A DNA stretch of 64,000 nt from Leguminivora glycinivorella (GCF_023078275.1 NC_062979.1:22363848-22427847), one strand, 5' to 3'. Numbered from the stretch's first letter, positions 34,416-44,980 are shown. Numbers and translations are program-made. Notes: a model not told the origin generated them from the sequence alone.

Positions 34416-34440
34416 AAGCAAGTTCGAAATAGTAAATTAA

Positions 34441-35291
34441 GACGATACAGGAGGGGTCAATTCCATACAAACGCTCTCGACTATTTCCTCCCTGGTTTTT
34501 GAAGATAGAGCAATGATTTTTTCAACACATGTTATTATTAGTTTTATCTGTGTCGGGCCGTTTTGATTTTTTTGATATTCTTATTTTTAAAGGCGACAAG
34601 CGCTGGTGGCCTAGCAGTAAGAGCGTGCGACTTTCAATCCAGAGGTCCCGGGTTCGAACCCCGGCTCGTACCAATGAGTTTTTCGGAACTTATGTGCGAA
34701 ATGTCATTTGATATTTGCCAGTCGCGTTTCGGTGAAGGAAAACATCGTGAGGAAACCGGACTAATTCCAATAAGGCCTAGTTACCCTCTGGGTTGGAAGG
34801 TCAGATGGCAGTCGCTTTCGTAAAACTAGTGCCTACGCCAAATCTTGGGATTAGTTGTCACAGCAGACCCCAGGCTCCCATGAGCAGCGGCAAATGCCGG
34901 GATAAGGCAAGGAGGATGATGATGATTTTTAAAGGCTCTAGAGTCCATCAAAAATTTCTAAAAACGGCCTTATTGATTATGGCGCAAAAAAGATGTGGTA
35001 TACAAAATTGGTAACAATGAGCCAAAAAAACTAAACGGTCCGGCACAGATTATTTCATTGTTATTCAGATTCTCAAATTTCGTTACGATTGATTAAGTTT
35101 TGAAGGAGGAAACAGTCGAGAGCGGAACCTCGATTTTAAAGACTTTTTCGCAATATCTTTTAACTGAGTTGTTCTTAATGGACAATTTTTTTCGATAAAT
35201 CTAGTTAATAACACTAGTATACTCGTATTTAACTAAAATTCCCGAATTGAAAGGGGGTCCTTTCCATTTTAGCATTTTCAGTAGCGTCGTC
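34441..35291 (+). mobile_element. TTAA-flanked MITE, long form, containing SINE-A
   Basis: Flanked by TTAA at 34437-34440 and 35292-35295. Ends GACGATACAG and the complement GACGACGC are imperfect inverted repeats. Two diverged half-elements face each other (GAGGGGTCAATTCC / GAAAGGGGGTCCTTTCC; CTCGACTATTTCCTCC / GGAGGAAACAGTCGAGAGC), so the element is a fold-back. SINE-A sits between the halves. Confidence 0.72.
34596..34925 (+). mobile_element. SINE-A with 12-bp target duplication
   Basis: Inserted in the MITE with ATTTTTAAAGGC at 34583-34594 and again at 34925-34936. The related MITE at 25479-25683 has the equivalent site uninterrupted, confirming the insertion. Head, B box and GATGATGAT tail are intact. 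Confidence 0.88.
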
Positions 35292-35319
35292 TTAAGTACC
35301 TACATAGCTAGGCCGGTAA

Positions 35320-35420
35320 AGTAAGAAATGTCCCAGATCACAAGTAACTGTCGGCCGAGGCGCAGCCGAGGTCAACCAACAGGTGATCTGAGGCTTTCTT
35401 ATTTACCGACCGAGGTATGT
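35320..35420. repeat. Diverged GGCCGG...CCGAGG repeat
   Basis: GCTAGGCCGGTAAAGTAAGA with complement TTTCTTATTTACCGACCGAGG and an inner GATCACAAGTAAC / AACAGGTGATCTGAGG pair. Weakly like 9980-10125. Fold-back remnant. Confidence 0.4.
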
Positions 35421-35514
35421 ATCTGTATATGTACTATGTTTCTGTTCGACGGAGCGGCCTGAAATTCAATGGCGTGCTCTTTCAGATTTCAAGATACTCT
35501 TTGAGTTGCTGAGC

Positions 35515-35851
35515 CAAATTAGTAACTCATACTCATACTCATTTATTTATAATATTGTTACATATTACACGTCACAATTGATTTAGGTACATAATTATTA
35601 TATGGTATATTAAAATTAAAATTATTATATTAGTATTCGTAGTTTGATATGTCGAAATATGGTAATACATTTTTAAATGTGTTAATGTAGATGGTTACAC
35701 TGTTTAGTGAGTAAGGTTTCCCGATGTCAGTTGGTGTGGTTCCCGCCCAGGATCTTGTAGGAGTAGCGCTCCAGGTCCTCCACCACGCGATGGTGAGCAC
35801 CTCGCAGCCCACGGAGCGAGAGTTCAGCCACTTCTCGTACGAGCCGTGCAC
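35515..35851 (-). pseudogene. Possible terminal exon or retrocopied 3' end
   Basis: On the minus strand an acceptor-like TTGCCTCACCCAG ends at 35852 and a GC-rich coding-like block follows to a TGA at 35727. One frame reads VHGSYEKWLNSRSVGCEVLT and another VVEDLERYSYKILGGNHTN then stop, so a one-base shift near 35785 may separate two halves of one C-terminus. About 200 bp of AT-rich trailer then leads to AATAAATGAGTATGAGTATG. That is either a polyadenylation signal or a LINE-type repeated tail, which would make it a retrocopy. I do not recognise the protein. Confidence 0.35.
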
Positions 35852-36712
35852 CTGGGTGAGGCAATAATAACATAGGTGAGGTTATATTGCGTGGATAGGC
35901 AAATAGCAAGCCCTTTCAGGCCGATGGTACTGGGGCTGAATCGGGAAAATTAGTAGGTGCATTACGATACAAGTGCGGAAAAGTTTGATATTTACTCTTT
36001 ACCTAACATAGTTTGTTAAAATACTATAATATTTGCAACAATTGCAACCCTACCGGAGTACCTTTTACTTAATGGTGTTTCAACACGTGTTTATGAATGA
36101 AATCATTTGTTTTTGCACTTAGAGTGTTTTAGTGTAGTGACCTTTTTCAACGTGAACTGTCGCGTTTGATCACAGACCAGTCAGAATAGACACAACATCA
36201 TACACGGTTCATCCATATTTTTAATATTATAATAAATGTAATGTAATGTAATGCTATTGTTGAAAAATGACGACTAGTAATTTTAAAACTAGTGGTATTA
36301 GACCACTCGTTTTCGATTAGGTTAGTAGAATTTAAATCGCTAGTAGTAGTTATTGAACGAATTTCACGAAATCTAATAGCCGAGATTCAAAAATCGGCCC
36401 CCTGTTCATACAAGTTTCACTTGGGCTCCAGTCCATCTGTATCGTTTCTATTGTTCTTTGATATTCATTATAAATTACCAATTCGTAAATTTCATACTGG
36501 CAACGAAAACGTGTCTTCTATTCCGTGTCTAAGAGGTAAGTAATCTGTGTTTCCCAAACTTTCCACATGTCCATCGAATTGTTTTACACTTCGCTAACTG
36601 AGGTGGGCGGCCTGGACATTAATTTGACACACATTTACTGGGAAAATAGCGGAATTTGTGAAACACCTGCTTTCCTTCAATATACTGTTTGCGGATATAA
36701 ATAGTTTAAGTA
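35852..36712. other. No gene recognised
   Basis: AT-rich, with an 83-codon ORF at 36292-36543 that resembles nothing known. It ends in GAG|GTAAGTAA, a good donor-like site (~36535), but has no further support. Confidence 0.35.
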
Positions 36713-37638
36713 CACCGTGTCCAATAAGTTTGAATACAGCACAAATAGCCAATAAAACAAAATGAACAAATAGTTACTACATTATTATTATATTTTATGA
36801 ATGGCACTCTTATTTACTACATTCACAACAAATGTTTTGGAATAACTCCAGCATTAACTTGTTTACCAGCCTCAAACGCTTCTCAAACGGATCACACGCG
36901 GCACGCACCGTTTTCTTCACATTTCATCCCAAATACTCTCGATAACCTTTTTGAAATGATCTAGGTTTATGATTTTATAAAAATTTAGTCTTCAAAGCAT
37001 GTATGACCATACAAAATAGTCTAATACACCTAAACCTGGAGGCCTGGGTGGCCACTCATGTTTCGGATAAAAAACTGCCAAATTAGTCTGAAACTACGCT
37101 AGAATACCATTTGCCGAATGTGCTGGAGGTGCGTCTTGTTGGGACACATGATACTCATTCCCAAGCATCCTTTTTAACTTTAAGGCATTTTTTCTCCAAA
37201 ACCTTGGTTTTAAAGAAAAAAACGTTGATTTTAACGCTTTTATCTGTAAGTACTGAAGGTAGTTTACCTCGCTTACATACTGCATCCCACACCTGGGCCG
37301 ATGGTGAGCTCTGGAACCTAGGCACATTTTTCTAGTTGCCCGGAACGTTATCTATCCTCGGTACCCATAATAGTTTATTTTGGACACGTGGCGTCTGTTT
37401 TATCACATACAGATTCTCCTTATGAAAAATAACTCGTCACCTGCGTGCCGAGCAAGTATTTTGTTGGCACTTTACCTCTTTGTTTTTCTTAGACACTTCG
37501 GAAATTTCATGTACTTTGTGCTTGTATTTTATTAAGAGGAATATACTCTTTAGTTTAAATAAGAATTTTATGGCCTGTGATCCCTATATCTTTAGAACTG
37601 AGGTAAAATGTGAGTATTCGGACTTATTGGACACGGTG
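36713..37638 (-). mobile_element. Decayed mariner-family transposon
   Basis: TA-flanked (36711 and 37639) with inverted ends CACCGTGTCCAATAAGTTTG (left) and CACCGTGTCCAATAAGTCCG (right, complement). At 926 bp it is shorter than an autonomous mariner (~1.3 kb). Minus-strand transposase remnants lie inside. Confidence 0.82.
36820..37330 (-). pseudogene. Mariner-type transposase remnant (DDE)
   Basis: The minus frame 37094-37327 contains HVSQQDAPPAHSAN, matching the second catalytic Asp region of Tc1/mariner transposases (usually QQDGAPAH). Past a stop, the same strand continues FYPKHEWPPRPPGLGVLDYF, corresponding to the region around the third Asp (P-x-L-x-P-L-D-Y-F-x-W), then further remnants with stops. 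The reading frame is broken several times, so no active enzyme is made. Confidence 0.75.
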
Positions 37639-37942
37639 TATATTTAAAGAAATAAGATTACCGTAGGCGTCTTTGATTCCGATATTTCTTTCAATGAAGT
37701 TGACAACGATTTTATCACCGCAGATTGCGCAAAATATAAAAGTGCAAAAGCAAAAAAGAGTAACCCTTTTTTCCTCTTTTTTGCCAAGCGCCACAAGACA
37801 ATCTATCTTAGCAACACTTAACTGTTGTCATAGAAAAGTGCCAGAATAGTTTCCACGTGCAAAACGGTTGTTTTCTTCGTATATGACATTTATTTCAATA
37901 CAACAAGATAAATAACCTAACCACAAAACTAAATTTTCAAAA

Positions 37943-38150
37943 ATCCCCCGACTTATATAGTAGACCGATATTCATGAAACATGGCTAAGAACACTCCCGA
38001 CTAACAGCTTTCAAACAAAAATAAAAACTAATTCTAAATCGGTTCATCCGTTCGGGAGCTACGATGCCACAGACAGACACACACACACAAACAGACAGAC
38101 AGACACGTCAAACTTATAACACCCCGTCGTTTTTGCCTCGGAGGTAAAAA
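37943..38150 (-). repeat. Family Y repeat, minus copy
   Basis: Minus strand: CGACGGGGTGTTATAAGTTT, a short GTCT/GTGT run, CATCGTAGCTCCCGAACGGA, AGTCGGGAGTGTTCTTAGCC, and TATAAGTCGGGGG at the end. Confidence 0.75.
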
Positions 38151-38199
38151 ATGAATACCTTGAGATCTTAAACAAAAAAAAAATATATTAGATTGGCTA

Positions 38200-38390
38200 G
38201 GGCCCACGGTAAGCTCAAGAAGGTTGTGTTGTGGGTACTTAGACAACGATATATATAATATATAAATACTTATATACTTACCTACATAGAAAACATCCAT
38301 GACTCAGGAACAAATATCTGTGCTCATCACACAAATAAATGCCCTTACCGGGATTCGGCAGGGTCGCTACCGACTGCGCCAGACCGTTCG
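38200..38390 (-). mobile_element. SINE-B (second tRNA-derived SINE), minus copy
   Basis: Minus strand: GGTCTGGCGCAGTCGGTAGC, a GAATCCCGGTAAGGGCATTT stretch of the B-box side, TTATTTGTGTGATGAGCACA, GAGTCATGGATGTTTTCTAT, then the CTTCTTGAGCTTACCGTGGG 3' variant. A short deletion affects the head (GACCCTGCCGAATCCC), removing much of the B box. Confidence 0.8.
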
Positions 38391-38744
38391 TCAAGAAAAT
38401 GATCCTCACATCGGAAATTTTAATAAAAAGCCTACCTATTCATAAAATTCAGCTTTAAAAGCTTAATACCTATTTTATCGAAGAAAGGCCTGAAAGTAAT
38501 TTGAAGTACGTATCTTTCTTCAGGATAAAGGTTATGTTGATGCATGCGTAGGTGGTTAAATGGCGAGTACTTTGCTAAGCATTGTTATAGTTAAATTTTG
38601 AACACGTGTATCTAAATGTCAAAATACAATTATTCTCAAAAGTATCCGACTACGGATGACTTTTCAGAATATTGATAAATCTGTACAGTTTTTAGGTCAG
38701 ATTTTTTATTTTTTTATTTTTTTATATATATATATACATATATA

Positions 38745-38890
38745 TATTGGGGACACCTTACACAGATCAACTTAGCCCCAAACTAAGCAAAGCTTGTACT
38801 ATGGGTGCTAAGCGACGATATATACATACTTAAATAGATAAATACATATATACATAGAAAACATCCATGACTCAGGAACAATAATACTTA
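38745..38890 (-). mobile_element. SINE-B, 5'-truncated minus copy
   Basis: Only the body is present: GAGTCATGGATGTTTTCTAT at its 5' side and GGGGCTAAGTTGATCTGTGT then AAGGTGTCCCC at its 3' side (minus strand). It belongs to the GGTGTCCCC subfamily, unlike the copy at 38200-38390. Confidence 0.7.
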
Positions 38891-38929
38891 TATGTATTTT
38901 ATAGACACACACAATTACAAACCGAGAAT

Positions 38930-39215
38930 ATTAGGCATGAGCCAAATAAGAAAAACATTAAAAACGCATTAAAACTGTACCTCTTGCAAACACTTAAATG
39001 ACACTTACAAACGTGTAAATGTCATTTAAGTGTTTAAATATGTAATTAATATTTTTTAAATTATAAGTATATACATAAGTAGTTTAATCTACATATTTGC
39101 TAACTAGAGACTTATACCTGCAGACAAACTGTAGATGCAGTTTTGCAGGGATATGTTTTAATTATATGTCCTATACTGTAACTGATAATAACAATAAATA
39201 AATAAAAAAAATAGA
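38930..39215 (+). mobile_element. LINE 3' end remnant
   Basis: Codons NKKNIKNALKLYLLQTLK followed by a stop (~38948-39001) resemble LINE ORF2 C-termini. A trailer ends ACAATAAATAAATAAAAAAA. It includes a hairpin, AAACACTTAAATGACA / TGTCATTTAAGTGTTT (38988-39036). Confidence 0.4.
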
Positions 39216-39373
39216 CACATTTGAAGTGTTGTAAAAGTGCCCCTGTGGCCTATTTGCTGTTTTTTTTTTTAATTCCGCTTTCACTGCTGTACATAATATA
39301 CTGTTCACATATTAGCACATCGGTAAGTAAGAACTTTCTAGAAAGAGTCTGAAAATCCATACTTATACTAGTA

Positions 39374-39548
39374 TCCATACTAATATTATAAATGGGAAAG
39401 TGTGTGTGTCTGTTTGTCCGTCTTTCACGGCAAAACGGAGCGTCGAATTGAAGTGATTTTATAAGTGGAGATAGTTGAAGGGATGGAGAGTGACATAGGC
39501 TACTTTTTGTCTCTTTCTAACGCGAGCGAAGCCGCGGGCAAAAGCTAG
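39374..39548 (+). mobile_element. Helitron (Lep1-like), intact short copy
   Basis: TCCATACTAATATTATAAAT at the 5' end and GCCGCGGGCAAAAGCTAG at the 3' end; 175 bp, with no inverted repeats and no target duplication, as expected for Helitrons. This is the cleanest reference copy in the window and directly abuts the next one. Confidence 0.88.
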
Positions 39549-40673
39549 TAACATTATAAATGGGAAAGGGTGTGTGTCTATTTGTTCGTCCGTCTTTCAC
39601 GGCAAAACGGAGCGACAAATTCGGTCTGGCGTAGTTGGTAGTGACCCTGCCTGCTAAGCCGCGGTCCCAGGTTCGAAACCCGGTAAGGGCATTTATTTGT
39701 GTGATGAACACAGATATCTATTCCCGAGTCATGGATGTTTTCTATCTATGTAAGTGCCAGAATAGTATAAATGGGAAAGGGTGTGTGTCTATTTGTTCAT
39801 CCGTCTTTCACGGCAAAACGGAGCGACAAATTCGGTCTGGCGTAGTTGGTAGTGACCCTGCCTGCTAAGCCGCGGTCCCAGGTTCGAAACCCGGTAAGGG
39901 CATTTATTTGTGTGATGAACACAGATATCTGTTCCCGAGTCATGGATGTTTTCTATCTATGTAAGTGCCAGAATAGTATAAATGGGAAAGGGTGTGTGTC
40001 TATTTGTTCATCCGTCTTTCACGGCAAAACGGAGCGACAAATTCGGTCTGGTGTAGTTGGTAGTGACCCTGCCTGCTAAGCCGCGGTCCCAGGTTCGAAA
40101 CCCGGTAAGGGCATTCATTTGTGTGATGAACACAGATATCTGTTCCCGAGTCATGGATGTTTTCTATCTATGTAAGTGCCAGAATAGTATAAATGGGAAA
40201 GGGTGTGTGTCTATTTATTCATCCGTCTTTCACGGCAAAACGGAGCGACAAATTCGGTCTGGCGTAGTTGGTAGTGACCCTGCCTGCTAAGCCGCGGTCC
40301 CAGGTTCGAAACCCGGTAAGGGCATTCATTTGTGTGATGAACACAGATATCTGTTCCCGAGTCATGGATGTTTTCTATATATATAATTATGTATTTATCT
40401 ACATATATAAGTATGTATATCGTCGCCTAGCACCCATAGTACAAGTTTTGCTTAGTTTGGGGCTAGGTTGATCTGTGTACGGTGTCCCCCATTTATTATT
40501 AAATTAACGTGATTTTTTAAGTAGGGATATGTAGTTGAAGGGATGGAGAGTAAAATTAGGCGACTTTTTGTCTCTTTCTAATCCCCCACTTTCCTCAAAT
40601 GGGAGTGGAAGTTTGTATGGAGCATTCCGTTATTTTCGAATTTATCGCGAACGAAGCCGCGGGCAAAAGCTAA
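39549..40673 (+). mobile_element. Second Helitron with inserted SINE-B, internally amplified
   Basis: The Helitron head (ATTATAAATGGGAAAGGGTG) runs to GGAGCGACAAATT, then SINE-B follows. After the fourth tandem unit the SINE continues to its natural 3' end (TAGGTTGATCTGTGTACGGT, then GTCCCCC). The Helitron resumes at ~40501 with AAATTAACGTGATTTTTTAA and ends GCCGCGGGCAAAAGCTA at ~40672. AAATT is repeated at both SINE junctions. Confidence 0.85.
39553..40385 (+). repeat. Four-copy tandem array, 211-bp unit, Helitron-SINE chimera
   Basis: Each unit joins Helitron head sequence to the first ~135 bp of SINE-B, ending TCTATCTATGTAAGTGCCAG. Equivalent points recur at 39635, 39846, 40057 and 40268, exactly 211 bp apart. 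Units differ by only a few bases, so the amplification is recent. The 77-residue ORF seen in each unit is a translation of SINE sequence. Each unit keeps the A and B boxes. Confidence 0.95.
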
Positions 40674-40803
40674 CGGCCCGGCCACGACAGCGGTGAGCGG
40701 CAGCCATACGTGCGAATGAAAAGTCCCATCGCTGTGTCTCGCTCCAATGTATGGCCGCCGCTCACCGCTGTCGCGCTTAGACCAATGTCGTGGCTGAGCC
40801 GTA
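40674..40803. mobile_element. GC-rich fold-back MITE at a Helitron 3' end
   Basis: ACGGCCCGGCCACGACA at the left matches the complement of TGTCGTGGCTGAGCCGT at the right. Inner arms are AGCGGTGAGCGGC and GCCGCTCACCGCT. It lies exactly where the Helitron terminus (AAAGCTA) stops. Confidence 0.75.
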
Positions 40804-41254
40804 ATAGTTTCTTATTCAAAAAAAAAACAAAGATCTGTCTCACGCCGTTACAATTCAATAAACGACAGGCTAAGTACGTACAATGGACCGAGAAACATTA
40901 ATTGTTATCCATAGCTAATCCGTCATATTATGATTAACACAGTCAATATTGATCTACCATTACCCTGTTTATCATAATATTATATTGTCTATTGAATTAC
41001 CTAGTCAGATCCAAACGTATTAATAATATTTAGTTTCCTCAAAGTATCGTTAAACTTTGACCTTTTAGAGACGAGTAAATAATTAAGATTGAAATATACA
41101 TATATTTATATATTTATGTATATTTCAGTATTATATTATCAGTCTGTTGTATGGGTTTTTTTGGGCCGATTTTATTTTGCTGTCCATGTTTTTCTACCTA
41201 CCATCATTTTGAGAAGAATAAATAACAAATATAATAGTGTGCAACTTTTTCTAA

Positions 41255-41345
41255 GGTACATTTTTTTTTTTCGATTTTTTTTATACTACGTCGGTGGCAA
41301 ACAAGCCTACGGCCCGCCTGATGGAAAGCGGTCACCGTAACCTAT
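41255..41345 (+). repeat. Conserved lepidopteran repeat fragment
   Basis: TACTACGTCGGTGGCAAACA, AGCCTACGGCCCGCCTGATG and AAAGCGGTCACCGTAACCTA after a T-rich stretch. I recognise this block as a recurring 3' module in moth genomes. Non-coding. Confidence 0.5.
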
Positions 41346-43260
41346 GAACTATTTTCTTAGCAGTTTAATTGTATGTCCCACTGCTGGAAAAAATCCCCTT
41401 CCTTTCTAAACTGTAGTCGCTGTAAAATACGTCGAGGTCCCTTCACCTTTGGTCTACCTTCGTACTACTTAAGGCCATGCATCGATGAATATTAGGAGTT
41501 TAGATTCACTGGTGTGCTTAGCCCCGGAAACCTAGAGATGTGATATTTCTTGACTATATGATTGAAATTTTTGTACGGGTCGAAACACGAATGCTTACAA
41601 TTTTCTCGATAGAAATTTAATCCAAAGTGAGGCCTTGATTTTTCGTTTGACTAACATTGTGAGAAAAATATGCAACTTTAATCAGTCTAACCTACTTTAA
41701 AGTGAAGGTTTCCAAATTATCTAGTCTGTCGCTGAGGGAAATATTTTTTATTATCGTATATCCAAAGTTTTATCATCATTTCCGATATCATGAATTCAAC
41801 AGAAAACGGTCATTTTATGCGGTTCCGTTTCTCTTTCTTTCATACGTCAATCGTATACATGTGTCCTTATTGTCAAAAATGTCAGACGGCCGGCAAAATA
41901 GCGGCAGGCAGCAAAATCGGTCAATTTGGTAATAATAATGTAAAGTAAGTAGGTAGTATCTTTAAGGACGTCTGTCTGTCTGATTTCTGTGTCAAAGAGA
42001 ACGCTCTTTAGTCATAAAATAACCTGTTCTTTACCTATTTTGTCGTTTGTTACTTTTTTCTATATGTTTGTCTCAAATTGAAAAGTATTTGTATTATAAA
42101 GACATTGAAATAACAATTTAGGTTATCAGCAAATAAATTTTAGTAGGTACCCAAAATAGCTGACTAGTCTTTGATTCTACCTACACAAAAACGCTTGAAT
42201 TTACATATATTTCCCAACAATTAACAAGGAAAAGATGAAACGCAAATAAAGGCTGGAACTTAATGGACTGTATAAATAATATTAGCAAATTATTTAATGG
42301 TTACTGGAATAATACGGTAAAACTTACTTACTCGTACAAGTCTTACAACAGGAAAATTCTAATATAATTTTATTCCCTATTAGAATGATCAAAAACACGG
42401 TCTTGTTTGTTTCTGTTTAGATACCTATTAAAACAAGGTAAACTTATAAGTTTTTTTTTTCAATCATTAGAACCAAAAAGGTGAGAAATTAAAATGAGTA
42501 AACTATTATTTCATGCCAAGAAAATCATGAAAATAGTACTAAAACTTCAAAACTTTAAAAAAATATTTAAGACGCCAACGGGACATTACCTACATCAAAA
42601 TTAAAAACAAAAGCATTATTTAAAAAAGGAAATGAAAATGTATTAAAAAATGTACAGTCTACAAAATACGTCAAATATACTGAAGCACATCTTTATTAAT
42701 TTTATTAAATGGTAACAAACATAGTGTTACGATTATCTTTGCCGCTTTGCCTGTCAAAATATGTTTGATAAATAGATAGATATAATACGCTTTATTGGCT
42801 TACCTCAGCAAAATAATTGACATTAACTGTACCTAAATATAATATAATTTTAAAACACCTGACAATCATTATTCATTAAAAAAACACACAGCAACAAATT
42901 AAAAAAATAACATATACTTTACTAACTACTAGTCAATTAATCAATTCTAATTCTCTCCACAAAAGAAGAACTAATTATAATAGCTAGTTCAATTATAATT
43001 CAATGACTTATAAATCCAGTGATGTTCAGATTAGCTTATCCGCCATCTTTACTGGCACACAATCAGCCAATTAGCTGGCAACACTGGCTTTGTACGTGGT
43101 AGGCTTGTTTAGTTCATGTACTATGTACGAAAGACGTAATTCTTTCTTGTACTAGACTAAAATATTACACATTATAAAAAATGCATTTTATTTATGTTTT
43201 ACAATTATTTCAGTGTGTTTTACATTTATTTTGTAAATTTCACGTAGATAAATCGTTATA
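41346..43260. other. No gene recognised
   Basis: AT-rich, with no recognised SINE, MITE or coding motif. A 76-codon ORF at 41702-41932 lacks known features. Confidence 0.4.
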
Positions 43261-43313
43261 ATTTGCAATCTGACAGGAAATTGTGACAGCGATCTCGATT
43301 CGCGCTTGACCGC

Positions 43314-43327
43314 GTTGCCATAGCAAC
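43314..43327. promoter_or_regulatory. RFX X-box (GTTGCCATAGCAAC)
   Basis: A perfect match to the RFX consensus GTNRCC-N(0-3)-RGYAAC with a 2-bp spacer, inside a locally CG-richer patch (43270-43335). In insects such sites drive ciliary and sensory-neuron genes and usually lie within ~150-200 bp of the start codon. An ATG with its own small ORF lies 160 bp downstream at 43487. No downstream exon was proved. Confidence 0.5.
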
Positions 43328-43486
43328 GGGCAGTACAACAGAAACTTTAATCAGGAAATGTTGACTAAATATTTTGACGGACACGTAAAATGAGTTCAAT
43401 CGTATGCTTCTTTGAACATTGCATTTAATTTATATGCAGTATTTTAATGTTTGTGCTCAAAAAGCATTTGTAAGTAATCAGGAACA

Positions 43487-43573
43487 ATGGATTTATATGA
43501 AGACTCCGATGTAGGTGAAAATATACTACTGGTCGCAGCGGCGCCGCCATCCATTGAAGGTTTTGCCTTATGA
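43487..43573 (+). CDS. Small ORF or possible first coding exon after X-box
   Basis: ATG in a favourable GGAACAATGG context; reads MDLYEDSDVGENILLVAAAP then PSIEGFAL and stop. GC content rises towards its end. It could be a first exon leaving at GAAG|GT (~43558) or at an earlier GT, or simply chance. I do not recognise the peptide. Confidence 0.25.
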   Translation: MDLYEDSDVGENILLVAAAPPSIEGFAL

Positions 43574-43599
43574 TTTCTGTCCTCTGTGTTTTCCTCTCA

Positions 43600-43745
43600 A
43601 ATGTGATGAAAAATATTGTGTGTAACTTAGGAGGTAAGTAAGGATTTTGTAAACTCGTGTCTATCTCTCTCCAGCCTGCGGCTGTCACGAGTTATTAACA
43701 CTCGCTGACAAAATCCCCCTTACTTCGCTTGAAGCCCAATACACT
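43600..43745. repeat. Fold-back-like repeat remnant
   Basis: AAGTAAGGATTTTGTAAACTCGTG and its near-complement CACGAGTTATTAACACTCGC...AAAATCCCCCTTACTTCGCTT flank a GCCTGCGGCTGTC core. It resembles the GAAGTAAGGG hairpin at 33159-33192 and the GAGCGAAG family at 4437. Confidence 0.4.
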
Positions 43746-44030
43746 ATTAAAATGTATACACTACATGTATATTATACCACTTTTGTAAGACTTGTAATAT
43801 AGATTAAAAGTCCATATTAGTTCATTTACAAGATTGAACTATTTGGAAGCCACCTTTTCAGCGAACGAGCACAACTCTAATAGAGTTATTGGCCGGTAGA
43901 TGGTGACACTGGCTTTGTCTGGACTTATTAGCTTTGACTATGAATAGGCCACGTTAGATGTTTTGGCGTATTTATTATACGACGCGCCTTAAAAGGAACA
44001 TAACCGGAATCATTGGCATAATTATTCCAA

Positions 44031-44476
44031 TAAAAACCGGCCAAGAGCGTGTCGGGCCACGCTCAGTGTAGGGTTCCGTAGTTTTCCGTATTTTTCTCAA
44101 AAACTACTGAACCTATCAAGTTCAAAACAATTTTCCTAGAAAGTCTTTATAAAGTTCTATTTTTATCTATATATCACACGTTGGGGTTGGAATGCAAAAA
44201 AATATCAGCCCCCACGTTACATGTAGGGGGGGGGGGTACCCTAATAAAACATTTTTTTAAATTTTTTATTTTTGCACTTTGTTAGCGTGATTGATATACA
44301 TATTGGTACCAAATTTTAGCTTTCTAGTGCTAACGGTTCCTGAGATTATCCGCGGACGGACGGACAGACATGGCGAAACTATAAGGGTTCCTAGTTGACT
44401 AACACCTTACACCTTATTATGTACATGACAATGCAATATTAAATAAATGACTAAATGACTACGGAACCCTAAAAAA
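44031..44476 (+). repeat. Family X repeat with internal deletion
   Basis: Starts AAACCGGCCAAGAGCGTGTC, loses the middle present at 10800-10940, has only a short GGAC run (44355-44366), and ends ACGGAACCCTAAAAAA. A 60-bp insertion (44401-44460) splits CTAGTTGACT from ACGGAACCCT. Confidence 0.78.
44401..44460 (+). mobile_element. 60-bp LINE tail insertion
   Basis: AACACCTTACACCTTATTAT ... AAATAAATGACTAAATGACT; the TGACT at the join is repeated. An extremely 5'-truncated retroposon end with an AAATGACT-type tail. Confidence 0.55.
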
Positions 44477-44980
44477 TTATCACTTTTTTTTCTGTACAAT
44501 TTTTACAGTTAAACTGTTAACAGCCTGTAGCCTAAAGCTTCAATCACTAAAATTAGTGTTATTAAATTTTGTTCGTACAATTCAGTGTTAAAACCGCAAT
44601 TATGAAGTTAAATATTTTAATGAGATGAAATCGCAATTGCTTTCCAAATTGTCCCGCCGATAAAATAAATTAAGAATATTATTCGTCCAGTAATGAAAAT
44701 GAAGGATTAATTAAATAATTTCCTCGCCTGATCTCTTCTTCAAAGTTTCCAATTTAATTTATATTAAACAAATGCTGAAGAAAAAATATCTCAAAGCGTA
44801 TCCAAATTCAATTTTGTATTTTTAAAAGATTGGTTTAATTTAATAGAAGTTTGTCACAATAGTTTCCTTAAGGGGCTGACAACACCCAATTGCACAAAAT
44901 TGATGTTACTTGCGCAGTTTTTTAAGACAAACTATTAGTTTTAGTAAGGCAAGTAAATTATATGTTATATATTCATTATA

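Noticed and set aside
34209..34421. 70-residue ORF that recurs at 63.7-63.9 kb
   Set aside because: It recurs because the DNA is an interspersed repeat; the matching peptide is in repeat sequence with hAT-like ends.
27132..34823. Identical 86-residue ORFs at 27 kb and 34.5 kb
   Set aside because: Translations of SINE-A.
39553..40385. Regular array that could suggest CRISPR or a satellite gene
   Set aside because: Period 211 bp, with no spacer/repeat alternation, in an insect genome. It is a tandem duplication of transposon sequence.
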